From assembly GCA_037176725.1 (NCBI GenBank), contig JAZBRS010000020.1, forward strand, positions 57,254,001 to 57,318,000: 64,000 nucleotides of DNA, read 5' to 3'. A model generated the notes under the pieces. The model made no database searches. It saw nothing but the letters and a program-made list of their open reading frames with translations, and had not been told where the DNA came from. Within the stretch, counting starts at the first letter, position 1. Each line of letters opens with the position of its first letter. Below are positions 30,305 to 42,600 of this stretch, piece after piece. This stretch comes from Posidonia oceanica. Its lineage: Eukaryota > Streptophyta > Magnoliopsida > Alismatales > Posidoniaceae. The position numbers were made by a program, and so were the translations under genes.

Positions 30305-31258
30305 GTGCCAACAAAGCAGCTAGCTAGGGCCACAAAGCCACCAGATCTTGGCGGACCTATACGAAGGGAGTCCATCTACGCTTGGCCACTCAAGAGGGGA
30401 GCATCCAGCCACCTGTGCAAAGAAAATGAGGCTGCTGCGCCCATCACCAGAGGAGGGAGGCTATCAAACCGAATCGTACCACCAGCAGAGCAAACAGAGC
30501 CGGTCAGACCTCAAGAAGGACCCAAGTCAGCAGAATATGACATCCTAGAGCAATTAAAGAAGACACAAGCTAGGATCTCAATCTATGACCTCATAAATAG
30601 CTCGATTCAACACCGGAAAGCTCTGCAAGAAGTGCTAGAGAAGGCCCAAGTTGCTCCAGATATGCCAGTGGAGGAACTCCATGTTATAGCTATAGTGGCC
30701 TTCGTAGAACCTATCATTACATTTGCTGATAGCGAGTTAGCACCAATAGAGAGGAGAAAAGCACCATTGAATGTAACCATTTCTATAAACAATCACTTAA
30801 TTTCTAAAGTGCTCATAAATACTGGTGCAACAATGAACATTTGCTCGTTAAATACAATACGAGCCTTAGGCGTAAATGAGGCTTCCTTGACCCCCATTGA
30901 TATGACGATTGCTGGGTATGATAACAGCAAAAGAAAAGCACACGGCAAGTGGACCACAAAGATAGGGATAGGACCAACCCAGGTTCTAACCCAACTAATC
31001 GTCATAGACATAAATGTCCCATATCAGATCATCCTGGGGAGACAATGGCTGAACAATTTAAAAGGAGTATCATCTCCTCGGCACCAATGCCTAAAATTCC
31101 CTCACAATGGGGAAATCATCAAGATAGCAGGGGACATACCGGGCCAAGAAGCAGAGGCAAATGTGATATACCTACCGCACCAGTTCAGTGTGCGAGAAAA
31201 GCCGACCTGGCTGGATAGTATCTATGGTCGAGCTAAGAGACAAGTGGGCCAAGCCTAG
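30305..31258 (+). pseudogene. Element C second retropepsin-like domain, catalytic Asp changed to Asn
   Basis: After a linker with the helix ISIYDLINSSIQHRKALQEV, which B also has before its protease, comes a second complete protease-like domain: VLINTGATMNICSLNTIRALG (the signature, here NTG, at 30818-30826) and IILGRQWLNNLKG. It resembles the first domain over its length (for example RSLGLNED versus RALGVNEA), so the two are likely paralogues. The D-to-N change (GAT to AAT or GAC to AAC) would remove catalysis. The position before the G-patch suggests that this second domain corresponds to the ordinary protease of the family. The frame ends in TAG. Confidence 0.8.
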
Positions 31259-32367
31259 GCTATTTCACATGAAGAAGGAACCCTTTAAAAAGCAAAAGAC
31301 CCTCTATGAATGTGGGATGGGAGATCATGAGGAGAATTGGCTACAAGAAAGGCCAGGGCTTAGGCCCAGAAGGAAAGGGAATGAAGGAGCTAGTAAAGGC
31401 CTGTGATAGAGAAGGAAGGGGAGGACTCAGTTTCGACCAGTTCCCCGATGGACGACCATTACAGTAGGATTTACAAGAACATTTTACCAGTGTAGGGATC
31501 TTCGATCCAAATTCATCCCCCTTGGGAAATATTATTTTGGCACAATCAACCAAACACACTCTCCAAAGTGCAGAGGACACAGCCGACGTAAACATTTCCG
31601 GCTTATTCCAAACACTTGAATTGCCAGCAGAGCCTCATGAAGGTCAGACTGCAAGGGAGTTGACAATAGAGCCTCACGAAGGCTAGACTGTGACAGTAGA
31701 GCCTCACGAAAGCCAGACTGCAGTAGAGTTGCCAGCAGAGCCTCACGAAGGTCAGACTGCAACATCGCCGCCACCACTGTTAGGCGCACCAGCCCCTGAA
31801 CCTCTGGACCAGCCACCTCTTTCTTCTTCTCCCTCTTCTTCCGGCACCGCCGCTTCCAAGCCTCCGCTTCTTCCAGCTCCGGACATCTCTTCCTCTTCGG
31901 AGCAAAGGCCGGGGCAAACTCTACGCAAGTCACAACGACTCGTAGACAGGGTTCGCCGCCTCACGGCTAATCTCTCTGAAGGTCTGCAGCCTCAAAGGCC
32001 TGAAGTTGACCCCGATCCAGGGGCAAACCATGAGCTTCTCGAAGATGATGGGAACGTCGACCATGACAAGCTTGCCTAGAAAGGCTCCTACCTCTACTGA
32101 TGGAAGTAACTCTAGGGGCATCCCCCTAGATGCTGTAAATAAAACTTTGTTTAATTCTACATTGTTTTCATTTTCTAGGAATAAAAGTAATTTACTTTCT
32201 GTTTTCAATAAGGGAGAAGATCACCATGTTAGTTCTAGCAGCTCGTGGTCAACTTCGACCACCGCTTCCAAGATTGTGCACGTGTGTCAATACACGGAGG
32301 CATTGCCTCAGGAGTTGGCTACTGCTAACATGGTCTTCCTAATAGAAGAATTTGACCGGTTTGGGAA
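31259..32367 (+). pseudogene. Element C G-patch-like segment and linker
   Basis: In another frame, 31327-31390 encodes RIGYKKGQGLGPEGKGM, a G-patch-like glycine motif often seen between protease and reverse transcriptase in Tat elements. It is followed at 31614-31765 by four repeats of an EPHEGQT-type unit of about 36 to 45 bases, one with a TAG in place of Gln, and a Pro/Ser-rich linker. Frames change again before 32368. No catalytic domain is visible. Confidence 0.6.
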
Positions 32368-32985
32368 GTGTGCTGGAATGGAGGCATATGGCTGGTTAGC
32401 TGCAGTGACAAGGAAGAAGATCAAGAAGCCGACTCGGACCTCCTTAAGCAGCTCATGGACAAATATGATGAGCAAACCAAGGCAGCTGAAGAAGAGACCG
32501 TGGAGGTCAATATGGGAATCACCGAAGAGCCAAAACCAATACTCATAAGTGCAAGTTTGAGCCCAAAAGAATAGGAGGAAATGGTACAAATCTTGAAAGA
32601 ATTTGTGGATATGCTAGCCTTCAAGTACGAAGATATGCCTAGTCTACAAATAGCTCTAGTGGAACACCTGCTTCCACTAAACTCTGGAACCAAACCCGTC
32701 AAGCAGAAGTTAAGGCGATTAAGGTTGGAACTCGCCCTTAAAGTCAAAGTGGAAATTGACAAGCTCCATAAAGCAAAGTTCATCAGGGTGGTTGTGTACC
32801 CCAGTTGGGCCTCAAATATAGTACTAGTGGCCAAAAAGGATGGGAAGGTTTGGGTTTACATAGACTATCGCAACCTCAACGCCGCCTGTCCCAAGGACGA
32901 CTTCCCTTTGCCACAAATTGACTTGCTAGTGGACAATACAGTAGGATTTGAGATGCTATCTTTCATGGACGGTTTCTCCGGTTAC
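32368..32985 (+). pseudogene. Element C reverse transcriptase, N-terminal part
   Basis: The frame reads VDMLAFKYEDMPSL, LRRLRLELALKVKVEIDKL, AKKDGKVWVYIDYRNLNAAC and DFPLPQIDLLVDN, ending in FMDGFSGY exactly where the solo LTR starts. One TAG lies at 32572. Reading resumes in phase at 38412 when the insert and one copy of GTTAC are ignored. Confidence 0.85.
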
Positions 32986-35900
32986 TGTAGCGATCCAGGT
33001 GTTCAGATCATCCATGCACGATGCCAAAGCTCGCGTGCACTAATCAGAATCTGGTTCACTATTAGCGAGTGTATCCGAGAAGGAAGACTTGACTCGAAAA
33101 CACCAAAAAAGGGAAAAAAGAGCAAGAAAAAGAAAAGATAAGACAAATCAGAGTCGCCACCGTGTCTATTAAGTCGGGAGACAAGGAAAACCAGGGAAAT
33201 GCGTGAATAAACACGCAAAACCAAGCAAAAGATGCAATGCGATGCAATGCAAATGAAATGGGATGCAATGATGTGACTCGTGCCTAGGATAAGGGCAATA
33301 TGGTCATTGCAGGCCATGAGAAAGGGCAAGGACTCCTATTACGTGCGGGGAAGGTGTTAGGCACCCCCGACACGCCCGAGAATCGGTCTTTCTAGGCTTA
33401 CGCTCGCATACGTAGGGAAATGCATACTTTGAATGCCCAAGTGCTATGAATGCCTAATTAGATGCTCAAATGTGTGCTTTAAGTGATAGAACGCGTGTAA
33501 TGAATTAAACGTGCAATCTAAGTGCTCAGCAGCGCTGTCTATGTTCCGAACCGGGCGAACCTTGGTCTGTGAGAACTCCAGGCAGTAAGCATCACTGCTC
33601 TAAATGCGAATGCAGACGATAAAACAAAACGACGGCAAAACCGTACACATGCAAGCGATATGCAAAGGAAAACCATAGCAAACACGCAAAACGGTGCGAG
33701 AAAGGAAAGCAGGTGTGCAAAACGGCGCAAGAAGCGAAAGCAAGCATGTAAAACAGTGCAAAAGCGATAGCAGGTACGCAAAACAGTGCGAAAATGATCA
33801 AAAACAGGTGCGGACACACAAAACGGTGATAAAACAGGTGAAAACAAATACTGGCACGCAAAACGGCACGAAATTTAGCAAAAACAGATGCGAGATCGCA
33901 AAACGATGCAAAAATAGGCGAAAACTGATGCTGGCATGCAAGACGGTGCAAGAGTGATGGAAAACAAGCGCTGCAAATGCGGAAACAAAACATCGTAAAA
34001 GCCACGCAATGCAGATGTAAAATCATGCAAAGGGGAAAACTAAAACAAGTAAAGAGAGGCAAGCGATGTAAGTGTGAAAACAAACACCGCTTAAGGACCA
34101 CGCAATGCAGGTGTGAAGACCCGCAAAGGGGAAAGAAAGCAAGCAGAGGGATCACCACTATCCTGTGACTGTTTCCCACTAAACCGTCCCACGATGTGTC
34201 TCGCATGTTGCCCAAAGCTCGCAGTGCAATCGGATCGTGGAAAAGGGGGGAAGAAGGCTACGATCAGTAGTGAATCCAAGGAAAACTCAACCCAAAGACA
34301 CTAAGAAAACGCGAAAAGAGGAAGTAGAGTAGATGGGCAAGAGGGGAAGTCCTAATCTACATATGCGGAAAACGCAGAGCGAAAACAATGCATGCAATGC
34401 AAGTGTCATGTAACAAAGTGCTATGCAATGATGCAGAAGGACTTACCTTGGAGATCTGAGGCCTGATCTGAGGTAACCTTGGCCAGCATGAAAGTCCACT
34501 CCACCAGGATGATCCGGGTAGCTTGGTCGCGAAGATCCGGCTGTCTGATCGGAAGATAGACAGGCCTTAAGGTCAGAAGACCCAAGAACCAAGGAAAGGA
34601 AGAGATCTAAGTGCAACTAGTTCCTAAGGGTGTGCAGAACAGGGCCTCCCACATGCATGGGAGCTAAGGGTGCTCAAAAGTGTGCTAAGATGCTAAGTGC
34701 AATGATGTATGGGTGCAATGCATGTAAAAATGCAAAGATGGGGGCCTAAGTGACATTGAATGAGACTACAAGGGGCTATGTGCAAATTAACCCTAAGTGT
34801 GTGCAAAACAATGCAAATGTATGCAAGAATGCTAATACAGGGGTGCATGAGCTAAATGCAATGTTAATTAGGATGAATGCATGCAAAAATGCAAGAAAAG
34901 GACCTAAATGCAGTTTTTGAAAACTTATAGGGCCTAAATGCAGTGCAAAGAAAGCATGCAAACTTGTAAAAGTTGAAAACATGGACTTATGTGCAATTTC
35001 AGAAAACTATTGGGCTTTTTAACAATGCAATGTGGTTTAAAATGCAACTAACATGGCATTTAAATGCATGGAGGACTAAAATGCAAATAAAACATATTTT
35101 TTTGGATTTTTTAGCAATGCAATAAGATAAGAAACAAAAATTGAATGAAAGATGAATGCTCTGAAGACTAATGTGCAATTATAGAATTTTTGTGGGTTTT
35201 ATATGCAATGAAATATGCAAATTTAAACTACTGATTCACAGAATGTGGACTTAAGCCCAATTACAGCATGTTTTTGTGTTTTTTAGTGATGCAATATGAT
35301 TTAAATGCAGATTAAATGAGTTTTTAAACTACTGATGGACTAATATGCAAATAAACATGTTTTTTGGGTTTTTCAGTAATGCAATATAGTTTTAAATGCT
35401 GATTAAATGAAATGCATGAACTGTATGAGGACTGATGTGCAATTAAACTAAGTACAGGGGCTAAAATGCAATTTAATAAGGTAAAAATGCAATTTAAATG
35501 AATGCATGCTTGGTCTGTGGACTAAAATGCAAATAATGCAACCTGCAGGAGTTTTATGCAATGCAATAAGATAGTAAATGCGAATTAAATCAAACATCAA
35601 CCAATTGAGGACTGCAAGGCAAATAAAATAAATTTAGGGGCCTCATTGCAATGCAGTAAGGTAAAAAAGAGAAATAAATGACATTCATCAACTGAAACAG
35701 GACCTAGATGCAATTTAAAATAAACAGAGGACCTTAACGCAATGTAATAAGATAAAACTTGCATTTAAATGAAATGATCAATCAATAGAGGACTCAAGTG
35801 CAAATATAATAAGTTGCAGAAGTTAAATGTAATGTAATAAGATAAAAACAAATATTTAAATGATATTAATCAATTGCAGGACTTAAAAGTAAATAAATTA

Positions 35901-38411
35901 AGCTACTGGATCGAAAGTAAATGAAGTTAAAACTATTTGAACTACAGAAGGATTAAAATGCAATAAACGGAAATGACAGATAATAAACGCAATGTAATAT
36001 AGTTTTAATTCAAATTTAAATAAAACTTAAACTACTGCTGGACCTAAAAGCAAATAAGTAAAACTAAAAGAAACTAATGCAATGCAAGGGTAAAGTTACT
36101 AAGTTAAAAAAAAAAACTCAAAACTCAACTAATGCCATTATTTAAATGAGAAGCTACAGTGCTGGTTGCTACTCGCCGGGGAAGACGGTTTGTGCCGGCG
36201 CTCCAGGGGGCGGCGCGGCATGGGCGGCGCTCGAGGAGGCACAGCGCAGTCCGGCGGAGGCGCGGCGGGGTCTGGAGCGGTGCTACGGAGCGGCGAACGG
36301 CGCGGAGTGTGCGGCACGTCTGTTGCACCGGCGACCAGCACCGGGGAAGAAGGTGAACTCCAACGAGGCGCTGGCGGCGGCACAGGGCACGAAACGTGAA
36401 AAAAAATACATGGGGATGAAGAGGGGAGCGAGGCGGATCTAAGGGAAGAGTTGTTTACCTTTTTCGCACACCGGGGTGGCCGGACGACCTTGTGGAAGTT
36501 CTGTCAATGGCGTGGCAAGCGGAGGAGGAGCCGGAGGTGGTCGTGGCGTGCAGGAGGTGTCCGGGCGAGGCCGTGGAGGCGCGGTGGAGGTCTGGGAGGC
36601 TTCGGTGGCCCTTCTCCTTCCCTCTGCACGCGGGTGGCCGGAGTTGCATGCAAAACGATAATTTTCTCTCCCCTCTCACTCTATTGCTCTCAGCGGAGGT
36701 GGCTCATGTAGGTGGCCTTCTAGTGGCTTCGCGTTGATGGTGAGGGAGTGCTGAGGGTGGTGTGGAAGTGGACTGTGAGTGGAAGAGGAGGTGGCCAGAG
36801 GTCTAGTTTCTGTGGGTTGGTTTGTTGGGTTTTCTCTTCTCTCTCTCTTCTCTTCTGGGTTGTGGGTTCTAGGTTGCACAAGGAGAGTGGGGTTTTGAGG
36901 TCTACTGTGGTGTTTTCTCTTCCACCTTCTCCTCTTTTTTTTTTTGGTCTGCTGGTTGTGTGTCCGGGTGTTGGTTTGTGTGAATGGCAGTGGTCTTTGG
37001 TCTTGGGTGTGTTTGGTCTTCAGTCAAGGGCTGTTGACAGGAGCATGAGTGGTGATGGAGGTCATGGGAGCATGGTGAGGATCTTTGGATGTCAGCCAGG
37101 TTTGAAAAAATTGGAGAGGAGGCTGTCGTTTTTTGGTTTGTGAGAGTGAGAAGAGAAGAAGAAGAAGAGAAGGAAGAAGTTGGGCTGAGGAGGATGGAAA
37201 TGGGATAAAAAAGAAATAAAAGGAGAGGTAAGATCGTGGGCTGGGCTGTGTTGGCTTGGGAGGAAAATGAAGGAAAAGAAAAAAGAGGGAGAAAATAAGA
37301 AGGAAAAGAGGAAGAAGAAGGGAAAAAAGGGGAAAGAAGAGAGTGTTAGTGGGCTTGGGCTTGGGAGATTTTGGTTTTAGGTTTGGTTTTGGGGATTTGG
37401 GTTTGGAAGTGGGTTTAATGGTTTTGGATTTGGTTTTGGTTGGAGTTTAGGGTTTAGGGTTTGAAATGGGTTTGGAAGTGGTTTTGGTTGGAGTTTAGGG
37501 TTTAGGGTTTAATGGTTTTGGATTTGGTTTTGGTTGGAGTTTAGGGTTTAGGGTTTAATGGTTTAGAATGGTTTTGGTTGCTAGGGTTTAGGGTTTAATG
37601 GTTTTGGATTTGGTTTTGGTTGCTAGGGTTTAGGGTTTAATGGTTTAGAATGGAAAAAGGAAAACAAAGAAAGAGAGAGGGAAAGAAAGAAAGAAAGGAA
37701 GGGAGAAAGAAAGAAAGAAAGGAAGGGAAGAAAAGAAATTAAAGATCAAATAACATGGGATAAAATAAAATAAAATAAAATAAAGATAAAATAAAGAGAA
37801 GAAAGGAGAATAAGTGGGGAGGAGCAAGAATGGGGTAGGATCATTGGAGAGCAAGAAAAGAAGAGAGAAAGAGAGGAAAAGAAGGAGAAAGAGAAGGAGG
37901 ATAAAAGGAGAGAGAAAAGAATAATCAGGAGAGAGAAAAAGATAATGAGGAGAGAGAAACGGATAATGAGGAGAGATAGGAAGGATAATGACCTGAATTT
38001 GGAGGGATTTTGTGTGAGTGTGTGACCTAGGGTTTCTAGAGTTTAACCTAAGGTTTAATCTAGGGTTTTCTATGGTTTTAAATGGGATTTTTGAAGGGTT
38101 TTGGAAGGATTTAGGTTGAAGAAAGGATGGGTTTTCCTAGGGTTTTTGGATGGCTTTTCTTAGGTTGAAGAAAGATTGGTTTTCTTAGGATTTTTGTGTA
38201 GTTTTCTAGGTTGAAGAAAGGGTGGTTTTCCTAGGGTTTTGATGTGGTTTTGGTTTAGAAAATGGGTGTAGTTCTAGGTTTGTTTTTGGGGTTTGATTTG
38301 GAGTTTGGTTTTGGAAAAAGGGTGTGATTTTGGGTTTAGTTTAGGTATTCGGTTCAGAAGCCACCAGAGAGAGATTCCACCAATTTAGCTTGTCAAAATG
38401 GGGTGTCAACA
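32986..38411 (-). mobile_element. Solo LTR 1 of the A/B/D family (5426 bp), TSD GTTAC
   Basis: The insert starts TGTAGCGATCC and ends GGGTGTCAACA on the plus strand, and is flanked by GTTAC at 32981-32985 and 38412-38416. It contains one complete LTR and no internal sequence. Order of parts matches LTR A in reverse: 33-nt hairpin (33342-33374), GCGTGCC minisatellite, intron-like segment (34446-34121, donor CAAG|GTAAGT good, acceptor AG mutated to GG), TGCAT-rich tract, GC-rich block, TTTAGGG-like repeats (37380-37650), purine tract. A solo LTR arises by recombination between the two LTRs of a full element. Confidence 0.92.
37380..37650 (+). repeat. GGTTTAGGGTTTAATGG repeats in solo LTR 1
   Basis: Units of about 55 to 65 bases containing TTTAGGGTTTAATGGTTTTGG recur five times. 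TTTAGGG is the plant telomere heptamer, but here it is at most a dimer per unit. Confidence 0.75.
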
Positions 38412-39612
38412 GTTACAACCAGATTAAACTAGCAGAGGAGGACCAAGAGAAGACGTCGTTCATCACACCATGGGGGACATACTGCTATGTAGTCATGCCA
38501 TTCGGTCTCAAGAACGCCGGCACAACATATCAGAGAGCAATGATGGCCATCTTCCACGACATTATGCACGATTGCATGGAAGTGTACGTTGATGATATCT
38601 TGGTCAAATCAAGAACAAGGGAGGCACACTTTGAGACGCTAAGAAGAGTACTGAGTAGGGCAAGGCAATATCAGCTAAAAATGAACCCAAAGAAGTGTGT
38701 GTTTGGGGTAACTGTTGGGAAGCTACTGGGCTTCATCATCAGCAAAAGAGGAATCGAGGTGGACCTATAGAAGGCTAGAGCAATAGCACAGATGCCCCCG
38801 CCCCGAAATATCAAGGAACTCAGAGGACTTATCGGCTGCTTACAGTTCATCAGAAGATTTATCTCACAACACGCAGATCGATGTAAGCTGTTTTATGAGT
38901 TATTGAAAGGAGGGAGGGAATTTACCTAGGATGAGAAATGTCAGAAAGCTTTTGATGAGCTCAAAGCATATCTCATGAATCCCTCAGTCTTGTCAGCACC
39001 TATGTCAGGGAAGCCTTTGTTACTCTATATGGCAGTCACTGCATCATCAATAAGGGTAGTGCTAGCTCGACATGGTGAGGATGGAAAGAAGGAAAAAGCT
39101 ATCTACTACCTGAGTAGAACCTTCCTGGATTATGAAGAGAAGTATACAGCCATAGAAAAGCACTGCTTGGCCTTGGTATGGGCATCTCAAAAGCTGAGAC
39201 ACTACTTCCTAGCCCATAAAGTCTGTTACATCGCCAAGATGTACCCAATCAAATACATGTTCGAGAAGCCAGCCCTCTCTGGAAGATTGGCAAGGTGGCA
39301 ACTCCTCCTCACTGAATTCGACCTGCAATATTTATCTCAGAAAGCGGTCAAGGGGCAAGCCATTGTAGATCACTTGGCAGAATTACCAATAGAAGATTAT
39401 TAACAAGTCCGAACAGACTTCCCCGATGAGGAAATACTGGAAATATTGGAAATACAAGCTACTGAGTCTCCCACTCGACAATGGACTCTCTACTTTGATG
39501 GAGCACTCAACAGACAAGGGGCAGGCATCGGAGTAGCACTTCTCACTCCAGAAGGAGTTCTCATTCCCCGAGCTGTACAGCTAAACTTTGCCGCAAATAC
39601 CAACAATGTTGC
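38412..39612 (+). pseudogene. Element C reverse transcriptase, RNases H (3'-truncated)
   Basis: The frame continues YNQIKLAEEDQEKTSF, with YVDD at 38585-38596, then a first RNase H with a lost first Asp (MAVTASSIRVVL), a retained IEKHCLALVWA segment, and the beginning of the archaeal-type RNase H (LYFDGALNRQGAGIG). It stops at NTNNVA, where element B is inserted. In-frame stops are TAG at 38768 and 38927 and TAA at 39401. The integrase must lie beyond the B insertion, outside the window. Confidence 0.88.
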
Positions 39613-42600
39613 TGTAGTAATCCCAATCGGACTCAGGCTTACTATTAGCGGCGATTGATCCGAGGAAGAGGCTCAACTCGAAAACACTTAAAACAGGAAG
39701 GAAGATAAAAAGATAAGACAAATCAAAGTCGCCACCGTGTCTATTATCGGAAGACAAGGAAAACCGGGGAAATGCATGAATTAACATGCAAAACCAAGCA
39801 AGAAATGCAAAGCAAAGCAATGCAAAGGAAAACAAATGCAAATACATGCAAATGAGATGACTCATGCCTAGGATAAGAGCAATATGGTCTTTGCGGGCCA
39901 AAAGACTAGGCAAGGACTCCTGTTACGCGCGGGGAAGGTGTTAGGCACCCCCGACACGCCTGAGAATCGGTCTTTCTAGGCTTACGCTCGCATACGCAGA
40001 GAAATGTAGATTTGAATGCCTATGTGCCTATGTATGCCTAAAAGAATGCTCAAGGTGTGCTCTAAGTGGAGAGATGCAAAGCAAGGAAGTAAACGTGCTG
40101 TCTAAGTGCTCAGCTACGCTGTCTGTGTTCCGAACTGGGCGAAACCTGGCTTGTGAGAACCCCAGGCAGTAAGCATCACAGCCCTATATGCAAATGCAAG
40201 CGAAAAAGCAAAACAACGGCAAAACCATGCAATGTAGGCGACATGCAAGAGAAAACAGCGTAAAACACGCAAAACGAGGCAAGAAACAAGAATGGCACGC
40301 AAAACGGAGCAAAAAGACAAGATCGGCACGCAAAACTGTGCCAAAACGAAAGCGAGCGTGCAAAACAGCGCAAAAGAGAAAGTGGGCACGCAAAACGGTG
40401 CCAAAACGAGAGCGAGCGTGCAAAACAGCGCAAAAGAGAAAGCGGGCACGCAAAACAGTGCCAAAATGAGAGCGGGCACGCAAAACGGTGCCAAAAGCAA
40501 TGAAATAAAACCTCAGAATAGCCATGCGAATGCAAATGCGGGGAAAAAGATCAGAAGAAGCTAAAGGAGAGGTAAAACAGTGCGTGCGTGAGAACAAACG
40601 CTGTTTAGGGCCACACAGAGTAGGTATGAAGACCTACAAAGGGGAGAAGTGAGCAAATGGAGGGATTACCACTTTCTTGTGACCGTTTTCCACTAAACCA
40701 CTCCACGATGTGTCTCGCATGCTGCCCAAAGCTCGCGGTGCGATCGGATCGTGGAAAAGGGGGAAGAAAGTCGCATTAAGTGGTGAATCCAGGGAAAACA
40801 CAATACAAAATACACAAGAGTACGCGAAACGGGGGTCTGAGTCAATAGACAGGAAGGGGAGGTCCTATTCTACATGCTCAAAGAGACAGAAAGCGAAAAC
40901 AAGGCAAACAATGCAAATGGCATGCAAATGAATGCAATGCAGGGGTTCAGGAGGACATACCTAGAAATCCTGGGGCCTGATCTGAAATCTGCTTGGTCCA
41001 TGCTGAAGAGCGCTTCGCCGCGGTCGTCTGGGCAGCTTGTTAGAGAAGATCCAACGGCCGGATTGGAAGATATCGCAGCTTCAAGGCAGGAGGGCCAGAA
41101 CAGGGGAGAAAAGCAGATCTAAGTGTTCAGGAGGTCCTAGGGGTGTGCAAAAGGTCCTCCCAGGTGAAAGGGAGCTAAAGGGACTTAGTGTGTGCAAAGG
41201 GATGCTTAATGCAAAGCTAAATGAATGCAGAATGCATGCAGAAGCAAGAAAAGACAAAAAGGAGAATTTTGGGAAAAACAGGGATTCAAATGCATTTGCA
41301 AAAAGAAAAGGGGGTTAAATCTAGAGTTTTGAAAAAGATGGGGCTCTACAGGTAGGGGCTTTGAAAACAGGAGGGGTTGCATGCAGTTTTGCAAAGGACT
41401 GGGCTTAGAATGATATTTTAAAAAGTGGGTATGCATTGGAAGAAGTTTTGAAAGCAAATGGCAAGCAAAATGCAATTTTGAAAAACTCTAGGGTCTAAAA
41501 TGCAATTTTTCCAGAAAACAGGGTTCTGGGGAGTCTGGGAATGCAAGTGGGGGGCCTACGTGCAATTTTGCAAACATGGGGGCTAAAATGCAATTTTAGG
41601 GGCAAAATAGACATTTTACATGATTTTAAAGGGATGCAAAGGACCTATGTGTCATTTTGAAATCATGCAGGGTCAAAAATGCAATTTAATATGCAAAATA
41701 TGCTCTGAAATTATGAACAAGGGACTGATGTGCAATTTTTTTAAAAAACAGGGTTGAAAATGCAATGCACTAAGCTAAAATGCATGCAAAATGATTACTG
41801 TGCATTTAACAGGACCTACATGCAAAAATGAAAAAACAGAGGGGATAATATGCAATGCAGCATGCAAAAATTAAAAATGAAACCTAAGTTACTACAGTGC
41901 AGAGGACTTAAATGCAAAAATGGGAAGAAACAGGGGCACAGAATGCAATATGATATGGTAAAATTCATGCATTTAAATTAATGACCTACTGCAGGACCTA
42001 TGTGCAATAATTGGAAACAGAGGGGCTGAAGCATAAAATTTTATAACTAAACAGCACAGTAAAAGGACTGAAAAGAAAATACTGAAAAGCACAGATATTT
42101 AGAGCAATTTAGCATGGTTCTAAATTAAAAACAAAGCAAATTAAATGGCATAAGGACTGAAACGCAAAAATGAAAGAACTTAGGCTAAACATGCAATATT
42201 TACTAGCAAACTATATAAGAGAGAAAATAAATGAACAGTGAATGCCGGTGGCAACAAACACTGTAGCAGTGAGCTATCAGAGCTTGTGGCCGCCGGCACA
42301 GGGGGCTGAGGAGGCACTGATCGGCAGAGGCGGTGCTCCCGGAGTTGGCGGAGGCAGAGCGGCGATCGGCGGAGGACGACATGGCCTGGAGCGTGCCGGA
42401 GCGCTCGCCGAAGCTCTGCAGAAGGTCTGGAGCTCGGTCCGGCCATTCGACGCAGCGGAGCTGCATTCCGAAGACCGGAGGAGCCTCCTGACGCTCGTGC
42501 GGAGCTGAGGGAGTCACCAGGATCGCGTTCCACTGGCTGGAGCGTCATGAAGGCCGGAGGACTGCGCCGGAGAAGATGACCGGAGCGGCGATTTGATTCA

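Larger units (their letters stand above)
24577..39612 (+). mobile_element. Element C: a second, diverged Tat-type Ty3/gypsy element, interrupted
   Basis: C begins TGTAGATACCCC directly after D gag sequence and continues to 39612, where B is inserted in its second RNase H. It contains leader, gag, two protease-like domains, a G-patch-like segment and pol, all in the same order as in Tat elements, but its proteins are clearly different from A and B. A solo LTR of the A/B family (32986-38411) sits inside the reverse transcriptase. Frameshifts and many in-frame stops show that C is long dead. Confidence 0.85.

Noticed and set aside
37380..37650. Interstitial telomere
   Set aside because: TTTAGGG occurs only once or twice per 60-base unit and is part of an LTR-internal repeat.
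39446..39658. 70-codon ORF as a separate gene
   Set aside because: It is a chimera of the second RNase H of C and the first bases of LTR B.
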